Source: NAK19 sp034434515 (lineage in GTDB: Bacteria; Chloroflexota; Anaerolineae; Anaerolineales; UBA4823). From it: a stretch of DNA of 16,422 nucleotides. The notes beneath the pieces are model-generated. The model did not search any database. It saw only the letters and a program-made list of their open reading frames with translations, and had not been told where the DNA came from. The stretch spans positions 1-16,422 of the forward strand of contig DAOTZA010000227.1 of assembly GCA_034434515.1 (NCBI GenBank), read 5' to 3'. Each line of letters starts with the position of its first letter. Positions within the stretch are counted from its first letter, which is position 1. Below, one piece after another: positions 1 to 7,646 of the stretch. The position numbers and the translations under genes are program-made.

Positions 1-551
1 ATTGCCACGCGGATATTCGGAAAAATCACTTGGGTAATAATCGTTCCCCACCCTGCCCCCAGGCTCAAGGCAGCCTCTGTGAGCGTACGAATATCAATTG
101 CCCGTAAACCGGCATCAACCGAGCGGAACATGTATGGCAGGGAAAGGACAATATAACCCGCAATCATCGGGATTGGTGTAGGGGTTAGCACAAGTGGAGG
201 CTTTCCATATAATCGAATCAAACCAAAGGTCAAGACGACTGCGGGTGTTACAAAGGGCATTAGGGTAAAAAATTCCACAATTGGGCGCGCTTTAGGCAAT
301 CGCCAGTGAACCCAATAGGCCGTTGGCACAACCAATAACAAACTGAAGAATATTGTCAATGCTGCCCACAAGATCGATGAACCAAAATTGTAATAGAATT
401 TTGGGTCCTGGAATGCCACCCGATACGCTTCAAAAGAATAAACCCCTTTCTTCATTCGTAAACTAAACTCAAAAGTCGAGAAGAGGGGCAGGAAGAAGTA
501 AATGACGCCAACAATGAAGATCAACCAGGCGAAGATGTTGACTCGTTTCAT
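1..551 (-). CDS. ABC transporter permease, PotC-like (3' end cut by window)
   Basis: This is the second inner-membrane permease of an ABC importer. About 183 codons are visible; the C-terminal part lies beyond base 1. It starts at the ATG at 549-551 (MKRVNIFAWLIFIVG), which overlaps the TGA of the preceding permease as ATGA, so translation of the two is probably coupled. The visible part has an N-terminal membrane segment (about residues 7-27), a periplasmic stretch, and further hydrophobic segments. Near the cut end is the EAA-type cytoplasmic loop (EAALSLGAGWGTIITQV) that contacts the ATPase. The pattern fits the binding-protein-dependent transport permease family of the spermidine/putrescine or iron/thiamine group. 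The substrate cannot be told from the sequence. An ATPase gene may follow outside the window. Confidence 0.9.
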   Translation of the reverse strand, partial: MKRVNIFAWLIFIVGVIYFFLPLFSTFEFSLRMKKGVYSFEAYRVAFQDPKFYYNFGSSILWAALTIFFSLLLVVPTAYWVHWRLPKARPIVEFFTLMPFVTPAVVLTFGLIRLYGKPPLVLTPTPIPMIAGYIVLSLPYMFRSVDAGLRAIDIRTLTEAALSLGAGWGTIITQVIFPNIRVA

Positions 552-1468
552 CTCAACCACCTCGAGGCACGGCGTTGCAAGGTGATATACCCTGTCATAC
601 TCAACGACATGATCACAATCATGCCCAAAGCCAAAGCGTTACCCAAGCCGGGGTTGTACAGCACATCCCCCTGGATTTGGGCGCCGATTAAGATCGTCAC
701 AAGGTTGATAAAACTGCCCGAGAAGGCATAAGCGGTTGCATAAGCCCCAAAGGCATTGCCAAAGAGCAGAATCATCGTGCCAAGCAAAGTAGGCATTAAA
801 ATCGGCAACGCTACATACCGCCAGTAATGTAATTCGGTGCCGCCCAGATTTTCGCAGGCTTCGCGCCACTCACGCCGTAAGCCATCCAAAGCCGGGGCCA
901 TAATGAGCACCATTAACGGAAATTGAAAGTACATATAAACAATGCTCAGTCCATAGATGTTATAGATGGTGAACCCCCTCGCATGAATATCCGTATTTAA
1001 AACATCTTCAATTAACCGTGTCACCAATCCTGCATTCCCAATCGTTGCAATAAACGCAAAGGCTAGCGGAACCCCCGCAAAGTTTGACGCCACCCCCGAA
1101 AAAGTCAGCAAAAAGGATCGGAATGGGCGCGGTAGACCGCCCATAATTACGGAATAAGCCAGCAAAAAGCCAAAAATTCCTCCACCAACTGCCGTAATCA
1201 GACTGATGGTCAAACTCGTGCGGTATGCATTAACGATATCCTTGACAGTGAATAAAGCAATAATATTAGCAAATGTAAAATTACCGCTCCTATCCATGAA
1301 ACTGTTATAGAAGATCGATATAGATGGTAATACCAGAAACATCAAGGCAAAGACAAAGAAAGGCAATAAACCCAACCACGCCGTCCACTCCGAAAGAGAG
1401 CTGCGAGGGCGCGCTTGGTGCGCGCCCCCATCGATGTGGCGGGTGCTACTTTCCGCTACCACGCCCAT
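548..1468 (-). CDS. ABC transporter permease, PotB-like
   Basis: The 306-aa integral membrane protein is the first permease of the importer. The N-terminal 27 residues are polar, followed by a hydrophobic segment (WLGLLPFFVFALMFLVLPS) and about five more membrane helices. The EAA loop is seen as EACENLGGTELHYWRYVALP, about two thirds along, as expected for this family. The ATG at 1468 lies 5 nt after the stop of the substrate-binding protein, with a GGAG SD inside the 3' end of that gene. Its own TGA overlaps the next ATG. The tight spacing makes binding protein, permease 1 and permease 2 one operon. It is probably a heterodimer with the next gene. Substrate unknown; polyamine, betaine-like and iron/thiamine uptake are the usual roles of this family. 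Confidence 0.93.
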   Translation of the reverse strand: MGVVAESSTRHIDGGAHQARPRSSLSEWTAWLGLLPFFVFALMFLVLPSISIFYNSFMDRSGNFTFANIIALFTVKDIVNAYRTSLTISLITAVGGGIFGFLLAYSVIMGGLPRPFRSFLLTFSGVASNFAGVPLAFAFIATIGNAGLVTRLIEDVLNTDIHARGFTIYNIYGLSIVYMYFQFPLMVLIMAPALDGLRREWREACENLGGTELHYWRYVALPILMPTLLGTMILLFGNAFGAYATAYAFSGSFINLVTILIGAQIQGDVLYNPGLGNALALGMIVIMSLSMTGYITLQRRASRWLR

Positions 1469-1473
1469 TTTGT

Positions 1474-2631
1474 TTACTCTCCGTACACAACTTTACGCCA
1501 ATTTTCGGTAATGTATTCCTTTGCCTCCGTAAATTCTTCCACGCTCAGGAACACTGCTTTTTCGTATGCCTCTGCTGGTGGCAGCTTACCCAACAGCTCT
1601 TGCGGGATAACGCCACGCTTGACCATATCGTTAAAGCGGATCGGGTGAGCGTACCCCTTCAGATAGATCAACTGTCCTTCATCCGACATCACAAACTCCC
1701 ACCATAGGCGAGCAGCATACGGATGTGGCGCATAGGCACTGATGCCACCAGCATAAGGGCCTCCCATTACACCAGTCTGGGGCACCACAATCTCCAGCTC
1801 AGGATTACCCGCCAAAGCATCGCGGTTTGCCAGGGCAAGATAATCCCACTCAATCACCACTGGCGTTTCCCCTTGAGCAATTCGCCCCTGGTCAGCAATG
1901 ACGGGGATAAAGTTTCCCTTTGCGTGCATTTCTTTCCAGAACTCCAGGCCTGCTTGTGGCGCCGCTTTGATATCGCCGTTTGCCATGGAAAGCCCGGAGG
2001 CAAAGACTGTCATAACCGCCTGGTTGGATTTCAACACATCGCCAGCCATAGCTACTTTGTTCTTGTATTCCGGCTTGAGCAGGTCAGCCCAATCTTGTGG
2101 CACAGGAATCTTGGGATCTTTGATCACTTCAAAAACCAAGACGCCATAGTATTCACCCCACCAGTAGCCTTCAGGGTCCTTTAAGGGAATACTGTCCCAG
2201 GTGGCAACTTTATATTTCGCCAACAGACCCTCCTCTTTGGCGATCTTGGTATAGGCAACACCGATATCGATCACATCCGGAGCTTGCGGACCTTTCGTGT
2301 CCTTATTAGCGCGAATGGCTTCCAGTTCTTCGGCGGAACCGGCATCAGGGTTCAGCTCGTTGATCACTATTCCATATCGCTTCTTAAAAGTGTCGAGCAT
2401 CTCGCCATAGTTTGCCCAATCGTGCGGCAATGCAATGGTTGTCAGCTTTTTCCCTTCAATTTCGACTGCTTTAATTAAATCTTCTAACGGTATCGACTCA
2501 CCGCTGGTCAGATCGGGCAAGGTGAACTCTGGGGTAGGCGTGGCTTTTGGCGCGCAAGAAGCCAGCACCGCAGCCCCACCGGCCAGGCCGGTCAGTTTTA
2601 AGAATTCACGTCGTGAAATTTTGCGATCCAT
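1474..2631 (-). CDS. ABC transporter substrate-binding lipoprotein with Tat signal (PotD-like)
   Basis: This is an extracellular solute-binding protein of 385 aa. The N-terminus has a twin-arginine motif (SRREFLK, R7-R8), a short hydrophobic region and a lipobox ending at C26 (LASC), then a TPTP linker. It is therefore probably exported folded by Tat and lipid-anchored. The rest has the look of the spermidine/putrescine and iron/thiamine binding-protein group (DVIDIGVAYTKIAKEEGLLAKYK; GYWWGEYYGVLVFEV). An upstream in-frame ATG at 2643 would add MEDK, but the SD GGAGG at 2637-2641 overlaps that codon and is 5 nt from the ATG at 2631, so I chose 2631. It leads the operon with the two permeases and has its own promoter at 2852-2880. 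The ligand is not deducible; a methylated amine would fit the neighbouring catabolic cluster. Confidence 0.9.
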   Translation of the reverse strand: MDRKISRREFLKLTGLAGGAAVLASCAPKATPTPEFTLPDLTSGESIPLEDLIKAVEIEGKKLTTIALPHDWANYGEMLDTFKKRYGIVINELNPDAGSAEELEAIRANKDTKGPQAPDVIDIGVAYTKIAKEEGLLAKYKVATWDSIPLKDPEGYWWGEYYGVLVFEVIKDPKIPVPQDWADLLKPEYKNKVAMAGDVLKSNQAVMTVFASGLSMANGDIKAAPQAGLEFWKEMHAKGNFIPVIADQGRIAQGETPVVIEWDYLALANRDALAGNPELEIVVPQTGVMGGPYAGGISAYAPHPYAARLWWEFVMSDEGQLIYLKGYAHPIRFNDMVKRGVIPQELLGKLPPAEAYEKAVFLSVEEFTEAKEYITENWRKVVYGE

Positions 2632-2636
2632 CTTAT

Positions 2637-2641
2637 CCTCC
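2637..2641 (-). promoter_or_regulatory. SD that decides the binding-protein start
   Basis: GGAGG on the minus strand, 5 nt before the ATG at 2631. It overlaps the upstream candidate ATG at 2641-2643, which makes that earlier codon an unlikely start. Confidence 0.75.
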
Positions 2642-2803
2642 ATTTGTTATTGAGATAGAATGACAGAAAACTTTTATCCGCTCGAAAGGGAAACAGATGA
2701 CATCGATTACACCGCAGACAACCACCTCCTTTCAAGATTCATCACACTGCGTATTTTGAGATGTTAGCTGGATGCAGCGGGTGACCTTTTCAAAACTCAT
2801 TTT

Positions 2804-2844
2804 AACTAGTTTAATGGGAATTCTCATTATTAAGATTTCTTAAT
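2804..2844. promoter_or_regulatory. Three adjacent palindromes at the transporter transcription start
   Basis: Three dyads stand end to end just downstream of the -10 box. AACTAGTT is at 2804-2811. AATGGGAATTCTCATT is at 2813-2828 (7 of 8 pairs). ATTAAGATTTCTTAAT is at 2829-2844 (7 perfect pairs around a 2-nt centre). The last would overlap the predicted start of transcription near 2845, a classic repressor position. The cognate regulator is unknown. Confidence 0.45.
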
Positions 2845-2851
2845 TATAAAA

Positions 2852-2880
2852 ATTTTATCACAATATCTGTTCCATGTCAA
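2852..2880 (-). promoter_or_regulatory. Sigma70-type promoter of the ABC transporter operon
   Basis: On the minus strand a perfect -35 box TTGACA (2875-2880) is followed after 17 nt by TAAAAT (2852-2857, 5 of 6 consensus). Transcription would start near 2845, giving a leader of about 210 nt before the binding-protein ATG. The rest of the gene-free stretch 2644-3003 holds the inverted repeats listed separately and an SD-like AAAGGAGGTGG at about 2722-2732 with no well-spaced start codon. Confidence 0.7.
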
Positions 2881-3003
2881 TTAAAACGTTTCCCTTTCTG
2901 ACGGATTTTGCGCAGGGTTGATCCTGATTGTAATTCAAGCGTCGGATACGAAATTAATAAACGCGTAAAGATGTTGTAAACGATTCTTAATAGTTAGCCC
3001 ATA

Positions 3004-3046
3004 GAAAAGAAAAAAAGAGTAGGCCGAAAATCCGTTCGGCCTACTC
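3004..3046 (-). terminator. Rho-independent terminator after the APC permease
   Basis: A perfect 12-bp stem (GAGTAGGCCGAA at 3017-3028 with TTCGGCCTACTC at 3035-3046) has a 6-nt loop. On the minus strand it is followed by TTTTTTCTTTTC. It begins 9 nt after the permease stop and ends the catabolic transcription unit before the transporter operon. Confidence 0.93.
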
Positions 3047-3054
3047 CAACAAAT

Positions 3055-4935
3055 TCACTCGACCGGGATTTCCTTATAAACTTTCTCGACATCAATGCCC
3101 TGGCGGCGGCGATAGAGGTTGAAACCTAAGTAAATGGCGGCCGCTAACAGGTAGTTGAAGAGCATGAAGAGCATTGAGCTAACGTTAGACCAGCCAATAG
3201 CATAAAGCGGGAAATCGAAGGGCGGTACATGCGGATCCCACAACCATTCGATCAGCAGCCAATCCAAAAACCCCAGGAAGACCAGGCCAGAGGTTGTAAT
3301 CACCGGTAGTAATTCGCCTTTGACCAGCCGCGAGCCGACATAATACAGAATCCACAACAACAGCACCGCATTGACCACGGTCAGCAGGGAAACCACCACA
3401 ACAATGAACCAGGTCAAGCCATCTGCACCAATGGCCGATAAACCGCCAATCACGCTCTGCATGTACCCAAAGGAGGTGACGATCAAGTATACCGCCGCTA
3501 TGGCGTACAAAATCATCACTAGCCAGCCTAAGGCAGTGGGTGTCTTGTATTGGGCGATCGGTGACCCTTCAAAGATCTCCTTTTGTCGCCAGGGCAGGAT
3601 AACCGCCGCAACTGTCGTGCCCAAGAACGTAACGGCAATAACCAGGGTGGCATCTAAGGCAAGCGTCTGGAAATTCCAGATGTTAAAGGAATAGAGAATC
3701 GAGATAATCACCGATGGAATTACCATCAGCAGGAGGGCGTTAATCGGAGTCCGTGTGCGCGGTTCAACTGCCGAAACCCACTCGGGCAACATGCGGTCGA
3801 AAGCCGCGGCAAAGATCACTCGGGTGGAGCTGAGGAAGACCGTTCCTGACCAGCCAAACCACCACAGGCTAAGTAATAGCACGACAATAAAGTGAACCAC
3901 TGGGCTTTGGCTCATGAAAGCTGCAAAGAGCACCGGGTAAGGCCAGAAAGGCAGCGGAGGTGGCTCCTGTGTGTACCCCCAGGTGTAGTTCCAGAAGGCG
4001 CCATTGGCTTTATGATAGAAGTCCCAGCCAATCGACTTGCTGATCAGAGCAAAGAAAATTAATGCCAAAGAAGCAGTGACAATGACCGCCCAAGCCATAC
4101 CCCAGAAATTGCGTTTGTAGTCATGAGCGCCGCGCACCTCTCCGTAAAGGGTGGAACCCCAGTTTGGCCACAAGTTAAAGAAGACGATCATCGGAATCAA
4201 CGCCATGCTCGCCCCAATGGCAAAGTTTCCTAACGGGGAAACGACGGTGCCAGCCGCCTCACCGGCTGCCAGGGTTGCCTGGTAAAGATTGCCGCCGCTG
4301 ACGCCAAAATAGCGAGCAGCAAACAGGTCGAGGTTGGTCATGAAGGTCTGCTGATTTCCAAACAAGAGCAGGAGAAATACGATGAACAAACCCAGCATTC
4401 CACCGAAGAAGCAGAATTTTTGCACGCGGGCGTACCATTTCATCCCAACGGCGATGTAGATAAACACAATGAGACAAACCGCCAGACAACCGACCAGCAA
4501 CCCCGCGGAAGTGTTCGTAAACCACAAGGCGGCATCCTTTGCGCCAACGATTGCAAGGATGGGGGTGAAGAAGGTGTAAACCAGCATCTGTCCATACAGC
4601 GGAACCCACAGCCAGAGGATGAACCACCAGCCGGTTACCGCCAGCAGGAAGCCAATTCCTCTCCCCAAAATGCGGCTTTGCCAGACGTAATCCCCTCCCG
4701 CGCGAGGCATGGCAGAGATCAAACTGGCGTAAACGATGACTTCAAAGATGGTAAATGCGCCGCCGATCACAACAGCAGTTGCCAGATTCCCCTCAAAATA
4801 GTAGCAATAGGAAAAAATATACAAACCGAGGGTGATCAGGTTGATCGAGAAGGTGGCGTAGATAAACGCATCGAAGGTTGACCACGCCCGTACTAAGCCG
4901 CTCGCCTTCCGCACAAATAGAGTTACTTCACTCAT
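3055..4935 (-). CDS. APC-superfamily amino acid/amine permease
   Basis: The 626-aa polytopic membrane protein is a secondary transporter of the amino acid-polyamine-organocation type. The N-terminus (RKASGLVRAWSTFDAF) runs into a first hydrophobic helix, and I estimate 12-14 membrane segments in total. The first region carries the small-residue and proline-rich MPRAGGDYVWQSRILG stretch typical of APC permeases between helices 2 and 3. At 626 residues it is longer than classical members (about 450-500), with extra hydrophobic segments at the C-terminus. The start ATG at 4935 has the SD AAGGAGA. It is the last gene before a strong terminator and lies downstream of the demethylation genes, so import of a methylated amine, or export or import of the amino acid product, is a reasonable guess. 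Substrate specificity cannot be read from the sequence. Confidence 0.88.
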   Translation of the reverse strand: MSEVTLFVRKASGLVRAWSTFDAFIYATFSINLITLGLYIFSYCYYFEGNLATAVVIGGAFTIFEVIVYASLISAMPRAGGDYVWQSRILGRGIGFLLAVTGWWFILWLWVPLYGQMLVYTFFTPILAIVGAKDAALWFTNTSAGLLVGCLAVCLIVFIYIAVGMKWYARVQKFCFFGGMLGLFIVFLLLLFGNQQTFMTNLDLFAARYFGVSGGNLYQATLAAGEAAGTVVSPLGNFAIGASMALIPMIVFFNLWPNWGSTLYGEVRGAHDYKRNFWGMAWAVIVTASLALIFFALISKSIGWDFYHKANGAFWNYTWGYTQEPPPLPFWPYPVLFAAFMSQSPVVHFIVVLLLSLWWFGWSGTVFLSSTRVIFAAAFDRMLPEWVSAVEPRTRTPINALLLMVIPSVIISILYSFNIWNFQTLALDATLVIAVTFLGTTVAAVILPWRQKEIFEGSPIAQYKTPTALGWLVMILYAIAAVYLIVTSFGYMQSVIGGLSAIGADGLTWFIVVVVSLLTVVNAVLLLWILYYVGSRLVKGELLPVITTSGLVFLGFLDWLLIEWLWDPHVPPFDFPLYAIGWSNVSSMLFMLFNYLLAAAIYLGFNLYRRRQGIDVEKVYKEIPVE

Positions 4936-4993
4936 ACTTGTCTCCTTTCAGATTGGTATGGAAATAGTTCACAACGAAAGTCCATTCAATACC

Positions 4994-5040
4994 TTATTGC
5001 CAATTTATCCACCCAAATCCTTTCAATCGTCACCTCCTTT
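4994..5040 (-). other. Orphan Shine-Dalgarno with a possible 10-aa leader peptide
   Basis: In the 164-nt gap before the permease, the minus strand has a full AAAGGAGGTG (5031-5040). Six nt after GGAGG is a TTG (5024-5026) that opens a frame of ten codons (MKGFGWINWQ) ending in TAA at 4994. The peptide has two Trp and lies about 60 nt before the permease ATG. It could be a leader peptide, or only a chance SD. I see no clear promoter in this gap. Confidence 0.2.
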
Positions 5041-5099
5041 CTTAGGAAACCTGTGATCACTTTGCGATCGTCCCTGTCAGAATCACTCGAACCTCTTCT

Positions 5100-6038
5100 T
5101 CATCCGGTAGTCAATAAATAACTACGGATCTTTTTCGGATCCAGTTCCACCACCACCCCTTGTAAAATGCCTTGTTCATACTGGCTGCCGGCGTTAATGC
5201 ACAAGGTACGGCGGTATTTCCGCGTACCTTTGCCCTCATGGATATGGCCATGCAAACTGAGCAATGGTTGGTACTTCTCAATGACTTGTAGCACTGCTTT
5301 ACTACCAACCGGTACCATCGACCGCCCCGCATACGCCAAACGCATGTCCTTGGTTAATTCCGGCGCTTCATCCAGGCCACTCCCATACGGAGGAGCATGC
5401 AGATTGAAGACCGCATTGCTGACATTCCTGAGTTGGGCGATCATGGCTTCAATGCGCTGGAGCAACTTTTCGTCATCCTCCTCGCGATGGGTATCCCAGG
5501 GGGTGGGATTTGACCAGCCGGTGCTGATCATTTCGTGGTGTTCGTCCAACCAGATCACTTTTCCTTCCGCCAGTTTAACCGTTTTCGATTGCGCAATAAC
5601 CTGATCGATTTCAAAGACATCATCGTTACCCGGGCAAACATAACAGGTGATACCGGTGCCGGCCAGCTTCTCATCGGCATACTCCATCCAACGTTCGACA
5701 GTTTTGATCACATATTGGGCAAACAGTTCATCCGAACGACCGGGGGTTTCTGCGATCGCTTTGACCTCATCTGGATCGGTCACATGAGGATAGTAGCCGC
5801 GGTTCATGATGGTCGTGACCATTTTATCCACCGCCTCTTTTCCCTCCAGGATCGTTTCCTGCTCCAACAGGGTCACTTTCCATTTGTTGTTGCCCTGGGC
5901 GATAATGGGGATAATCGCTTTGCCGGTCATATCTCCGCCGAGGATCAACGTATCGACTTCGTAGAACTTCCCCCCGCTGATGAACTTCTTCCAACAAATC
6001 TCTGATCCATGTACATCGGTGGCAAAGAAAAATCTCAT
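5100..6038 (-). CDS. Metallophosphoesterase (calcineurin-like)
   Basis: The 312-aa soluble protein carries the metal-binding motifs of the calcineurin-like phosphoesterase superfamily in order: D8-x-H10 (TDVHG), G35-D36 (LGGDMTG), G137-N138-D139 (CPGNDD), H214 (NLHAPP) and the final G264-H265-x-H267 (LHGHIHEG). The superfamily signature often reads GNHE; here it is GNDD, as in several uncharacterised members. There is no signal peptide, so it should be cytoplasmic. The ATG at 6038 has the SD AAGGAG at normal distance. It sits between the MttB-like methyltransferase and the permease in the same direction, 75 nt after the former. A phosphodiesterase or phosphatase role is likely, but the substrate is unknown and the link to demethylation is only by position. 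Confidence 0.9.
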   Translation of the reverse strand: MRFFFATDVHGSEICWKKFISGGKFYEVDTLILGGDMTGKAIIPIIAQGNNKWKVTLLEQETILEGKEAVDKMVTTIMNRGYYPHVTDPDEVKAIAETPGRSDELFAQYVIKTVERWMEYADEKLAGTGITCYVCPGNDDVFEIDQVIAQSKTVKLAEGKVIWLDEHHEMISTGWSNPTPWDTHREEDDEKLLQRIEAMIAQLRNVSNAVFNLHAPPYGSGLDEAPELTKDMRLAYAGRSMVPVGSKAVLQVIEKYQPLLSLHGHIHEGKGTRKYRRTLCINAGSQYEQGILQGVVVELDPKKIRSYLLTTG

Positions 6039-6113
6039 GCTGCTCTCCTTAACAAATAGTATACAATCATTGAGGCAAAAACGCTGCGAATCCGGTCAGA
6101 TAGTTTGCCCTGG

Positions 6114-7577
6114 TTAGTCATTGGCTAATCCAATCTGAAGGGGGGTAACATCACCACGCACCATTTCTGGGAAAGCGGCGTGAATACGGGCTTCGATTTC
6201 GGGCGGGAACAAGACTGGGGTCGGGTTGGCGAGGATTTCAGCGGCGCGTTGTTTGGCACGTTGATAAGCATCCAGAGCGCCGCGCTTCTCCCAGACCTCT
6301 CGCGGATCGCGGTCGGCAATGCGTGGCATCAGAGCTGCCTTGCGCATCCACTTAACCGTATGTTTATGGGTCATAAAGGTACCCCCCGGTTTTACCTCGG
6401 CAATGACATCCAGAGCCAGGTTCTCTTCGCTGAACTCCATTCCTCGCCGAATGCGCTTGAGCATTTGGGCAATTTCATCATCAATCACAGCTTTTGCAAA
6501 ATCAAACGCTTTCAAGGCGTCCAGCAAGCCGCCCATATTGAGCATATTCGCGCCACCCAATAAGGATGCGGTGGTGGAAATGCCGGTTTCGAAGCCCGAT
6601 TGGGCGTCGTTGATCTTGGAGTTGCTCAAACCGATATAGCCGCCACAAGGCACCCCATAGAAGCGCGCCATCTGGGCAAAAGCCATATGCAACATCCCGC
6701 ACTCCACGCCTCCTGAAGCATAGGCGCCCGTGCGCATATCGGCTATAGTTGGCAGGGTAGAATAGATCAACGGCGTCTGAGGCTTTACCATTTGCATCAA
6801 AATTGCCGCCGCAAGGAACTCTGCGTTGCCTTGCACCAGCGTGCCGCTCAAGGTCATCGGTGAGGTCAAACCACCGTTCGGGACGATGCTCGGATAAACT
6901 GGTAAACCCTTTTCAGCAAAGAAGATGGTCAATTCTGTCGAGGCGACATCCATCGTTAAGGGCGAAACCACCGGACAGAAGTGATGAGTGATAAACGGTC
7001 GCTGGGCATAGGTCTTTTCATCGCCGGCGATGAGCGCGCCTAACTGAAGTACTTTTTGGGCGTCATCGAGGTCGGTTGCCGTGCTGCGCACCGGCTTCAG
7101 GCAGTTCTTCAGCGCCGGATAGAGACGCGCCAGGGTAAAATAGCCCGGCGGCGCGTCTTCGGCAAGGGTCGAAATCGAAAACACATCATAGCCAGGTAGC
7201 TCATTGATTAAATAGGCGATGCGGGCGATGTCTTCCGAGGTCGAGCGCCGTTCCTCTCCAGTTATCGGGTCAATGATATTCGGGGCAGAAGAAGCGGTAA
7301 CAATAACCGGGCTGTCATCCGGCAAAACTTTATCGAACTTCTCGTCTCGCCCGCGAAAGACGAACTTGGGTGGCAACATTTGCCGAAATTCCTCAACCAC
7401 CTGCGCCGGAAAGCGCACCAGGTGCGTTTCTTCATCCACCTGGCAACCATGACGGGCAAAGATTTGGCGCGCTTTTTCGTTGCGCACCAGCATTCCCACC
7501 TCAGCGAGGATTTGCAACGAAGCCTGATGGGTACGCTTCACTTGTTCTGCGGTCAGCAATTCCGAATAGGTGAACAC
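6114..7577 (-). CDS. MttB-family methyltransferase without pyrrolysine (glycine betaine-type candidate)
   Basis: The 487-aa protein resembles the trimethylamine methyltransferase (MttB) family throughout (EVGMLVRNEKARQIFARHGC; PGYDVFSISTLAEDAPPG; GGVECGMLHMAFAQMARF; GGTFMTHKHTVKWMRKA). MttB proper reads an internal amber codon as pyrrolysine. This frame has no internal TAG and ends in TAA, so it belongs with the non-Pyl homologues, whose known members (MtgB and relatives) move a methyl group from quaternary amines such as glycine betaine to a corrinoid protein. The start is GTG at 7577 with GGAG 7 nt upstream; no ATG competes. No corrinoid protein gene is in the window. It follows the Rieske oxygenase by 69 nt, with a perfect hairpin between them. 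The exact substrate is not proven; proline betaine, carnitine or an as yet unknown N-methyl compound are alternatives. Confidence 0.88.
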   Translation of the reverse strand: MFTYSELLTAEQVKRTHQASLQILAEVGMLVRNEKARQIFARHGCQVDEETHLVRFPAQVVEEFRQMLPPKFVFRGRDEKFDKVLPDDSPVIVTASSAPNIIDPITGEERRSTSEDIARIAYLINELPGYDVFSISTLAEDAPPGYFTLARLYPALKNCLKPVRSTATDLDDAQKVLQLGALIAGDEKTYAQRPFITHHFCPVVSPLTMDVASTELTIFFAEKGLPVYPSIVPNGGLTSPMTLSGTLVQGNAEFLAAAILMQMVKPQTPLIYSTLPTIADMRTGAYASGGVECGMLHMAFAQMARFYGVPCGGYIGLSNSKINDAQSGFETGISTTASLLGGANMLNMGGLLDALKAFDFAKAVIDDEIAQMLKRIRRGMEFSEENLALDVIAEVKPGGTFMTHKHTVKWMRKAALMPRIADRDPREVWEKRGALDAYQRAKQRAAEILANPTPVLFPPEIEARIHAAFPEMVRGDVTPLQIGLAND

Positions 7578-7604
7578 AAATCTACTCCAGGTCTAAAATT
7601 TTGA

Positions 7605-7643
7605 TAAAGCCTCCCGCAATCATCAGAATTACGGGAGGCTTTA
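7605..7643 (-). terminator. Perfect hairpin between Rieske oxygenase and MttB-like gene
   Basis: TAAAGCCTCCCG (7605-7616) pairs exactly with CGGGAGGCTTTA (7632-7643). The stem begins 3 nt after the Rieske stop codon. On the minus strand the downstream side is only moderately T-rich (TTTATCAAAATTTT), so this may be a leaky terminator or an mRNA-stabilising stem that sets different levels of the two enzymes. Confidence 0.7.
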
Positions 7644-7646
7644 GAT

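Larger units (their letters stand above)
2684..2898. repeat. 11-bp inverted repeat flanking the transporter promoter region
   Basis: GAAAGGGAAAC at 2684-2694 has its exact reverse complement GTTTCCCTTTC at 2888-2898, 193 bp apart. The right arm sits just upstream of the -35 box at 2875-2880 and the left arm lies in the 5' leader. The arrangement would suit a regulator binding two sites with DNA looping, but this is inference; a chance match in an interval this size is unlikely though not excluded. Confidence 0.4.

Noticed and set aside
4259..4627. 122-codon minus-strand frame inside the permease gene
   Set aside because: Shadow of the APC permease in another frame; the permease frame is clearly the membrane protein.
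5041..5099. Possible riboswitch before the APC permease
   Set aside because: Contains short palindromes (GTGATCAC, CGATCG) but no known riboswitch consensus that I recognise.
6114..7577. Pyrrolysine-containing MttB
   Set aside because: The frame has no internal TAG; length and stop codon fit a non-Pyl homologue.
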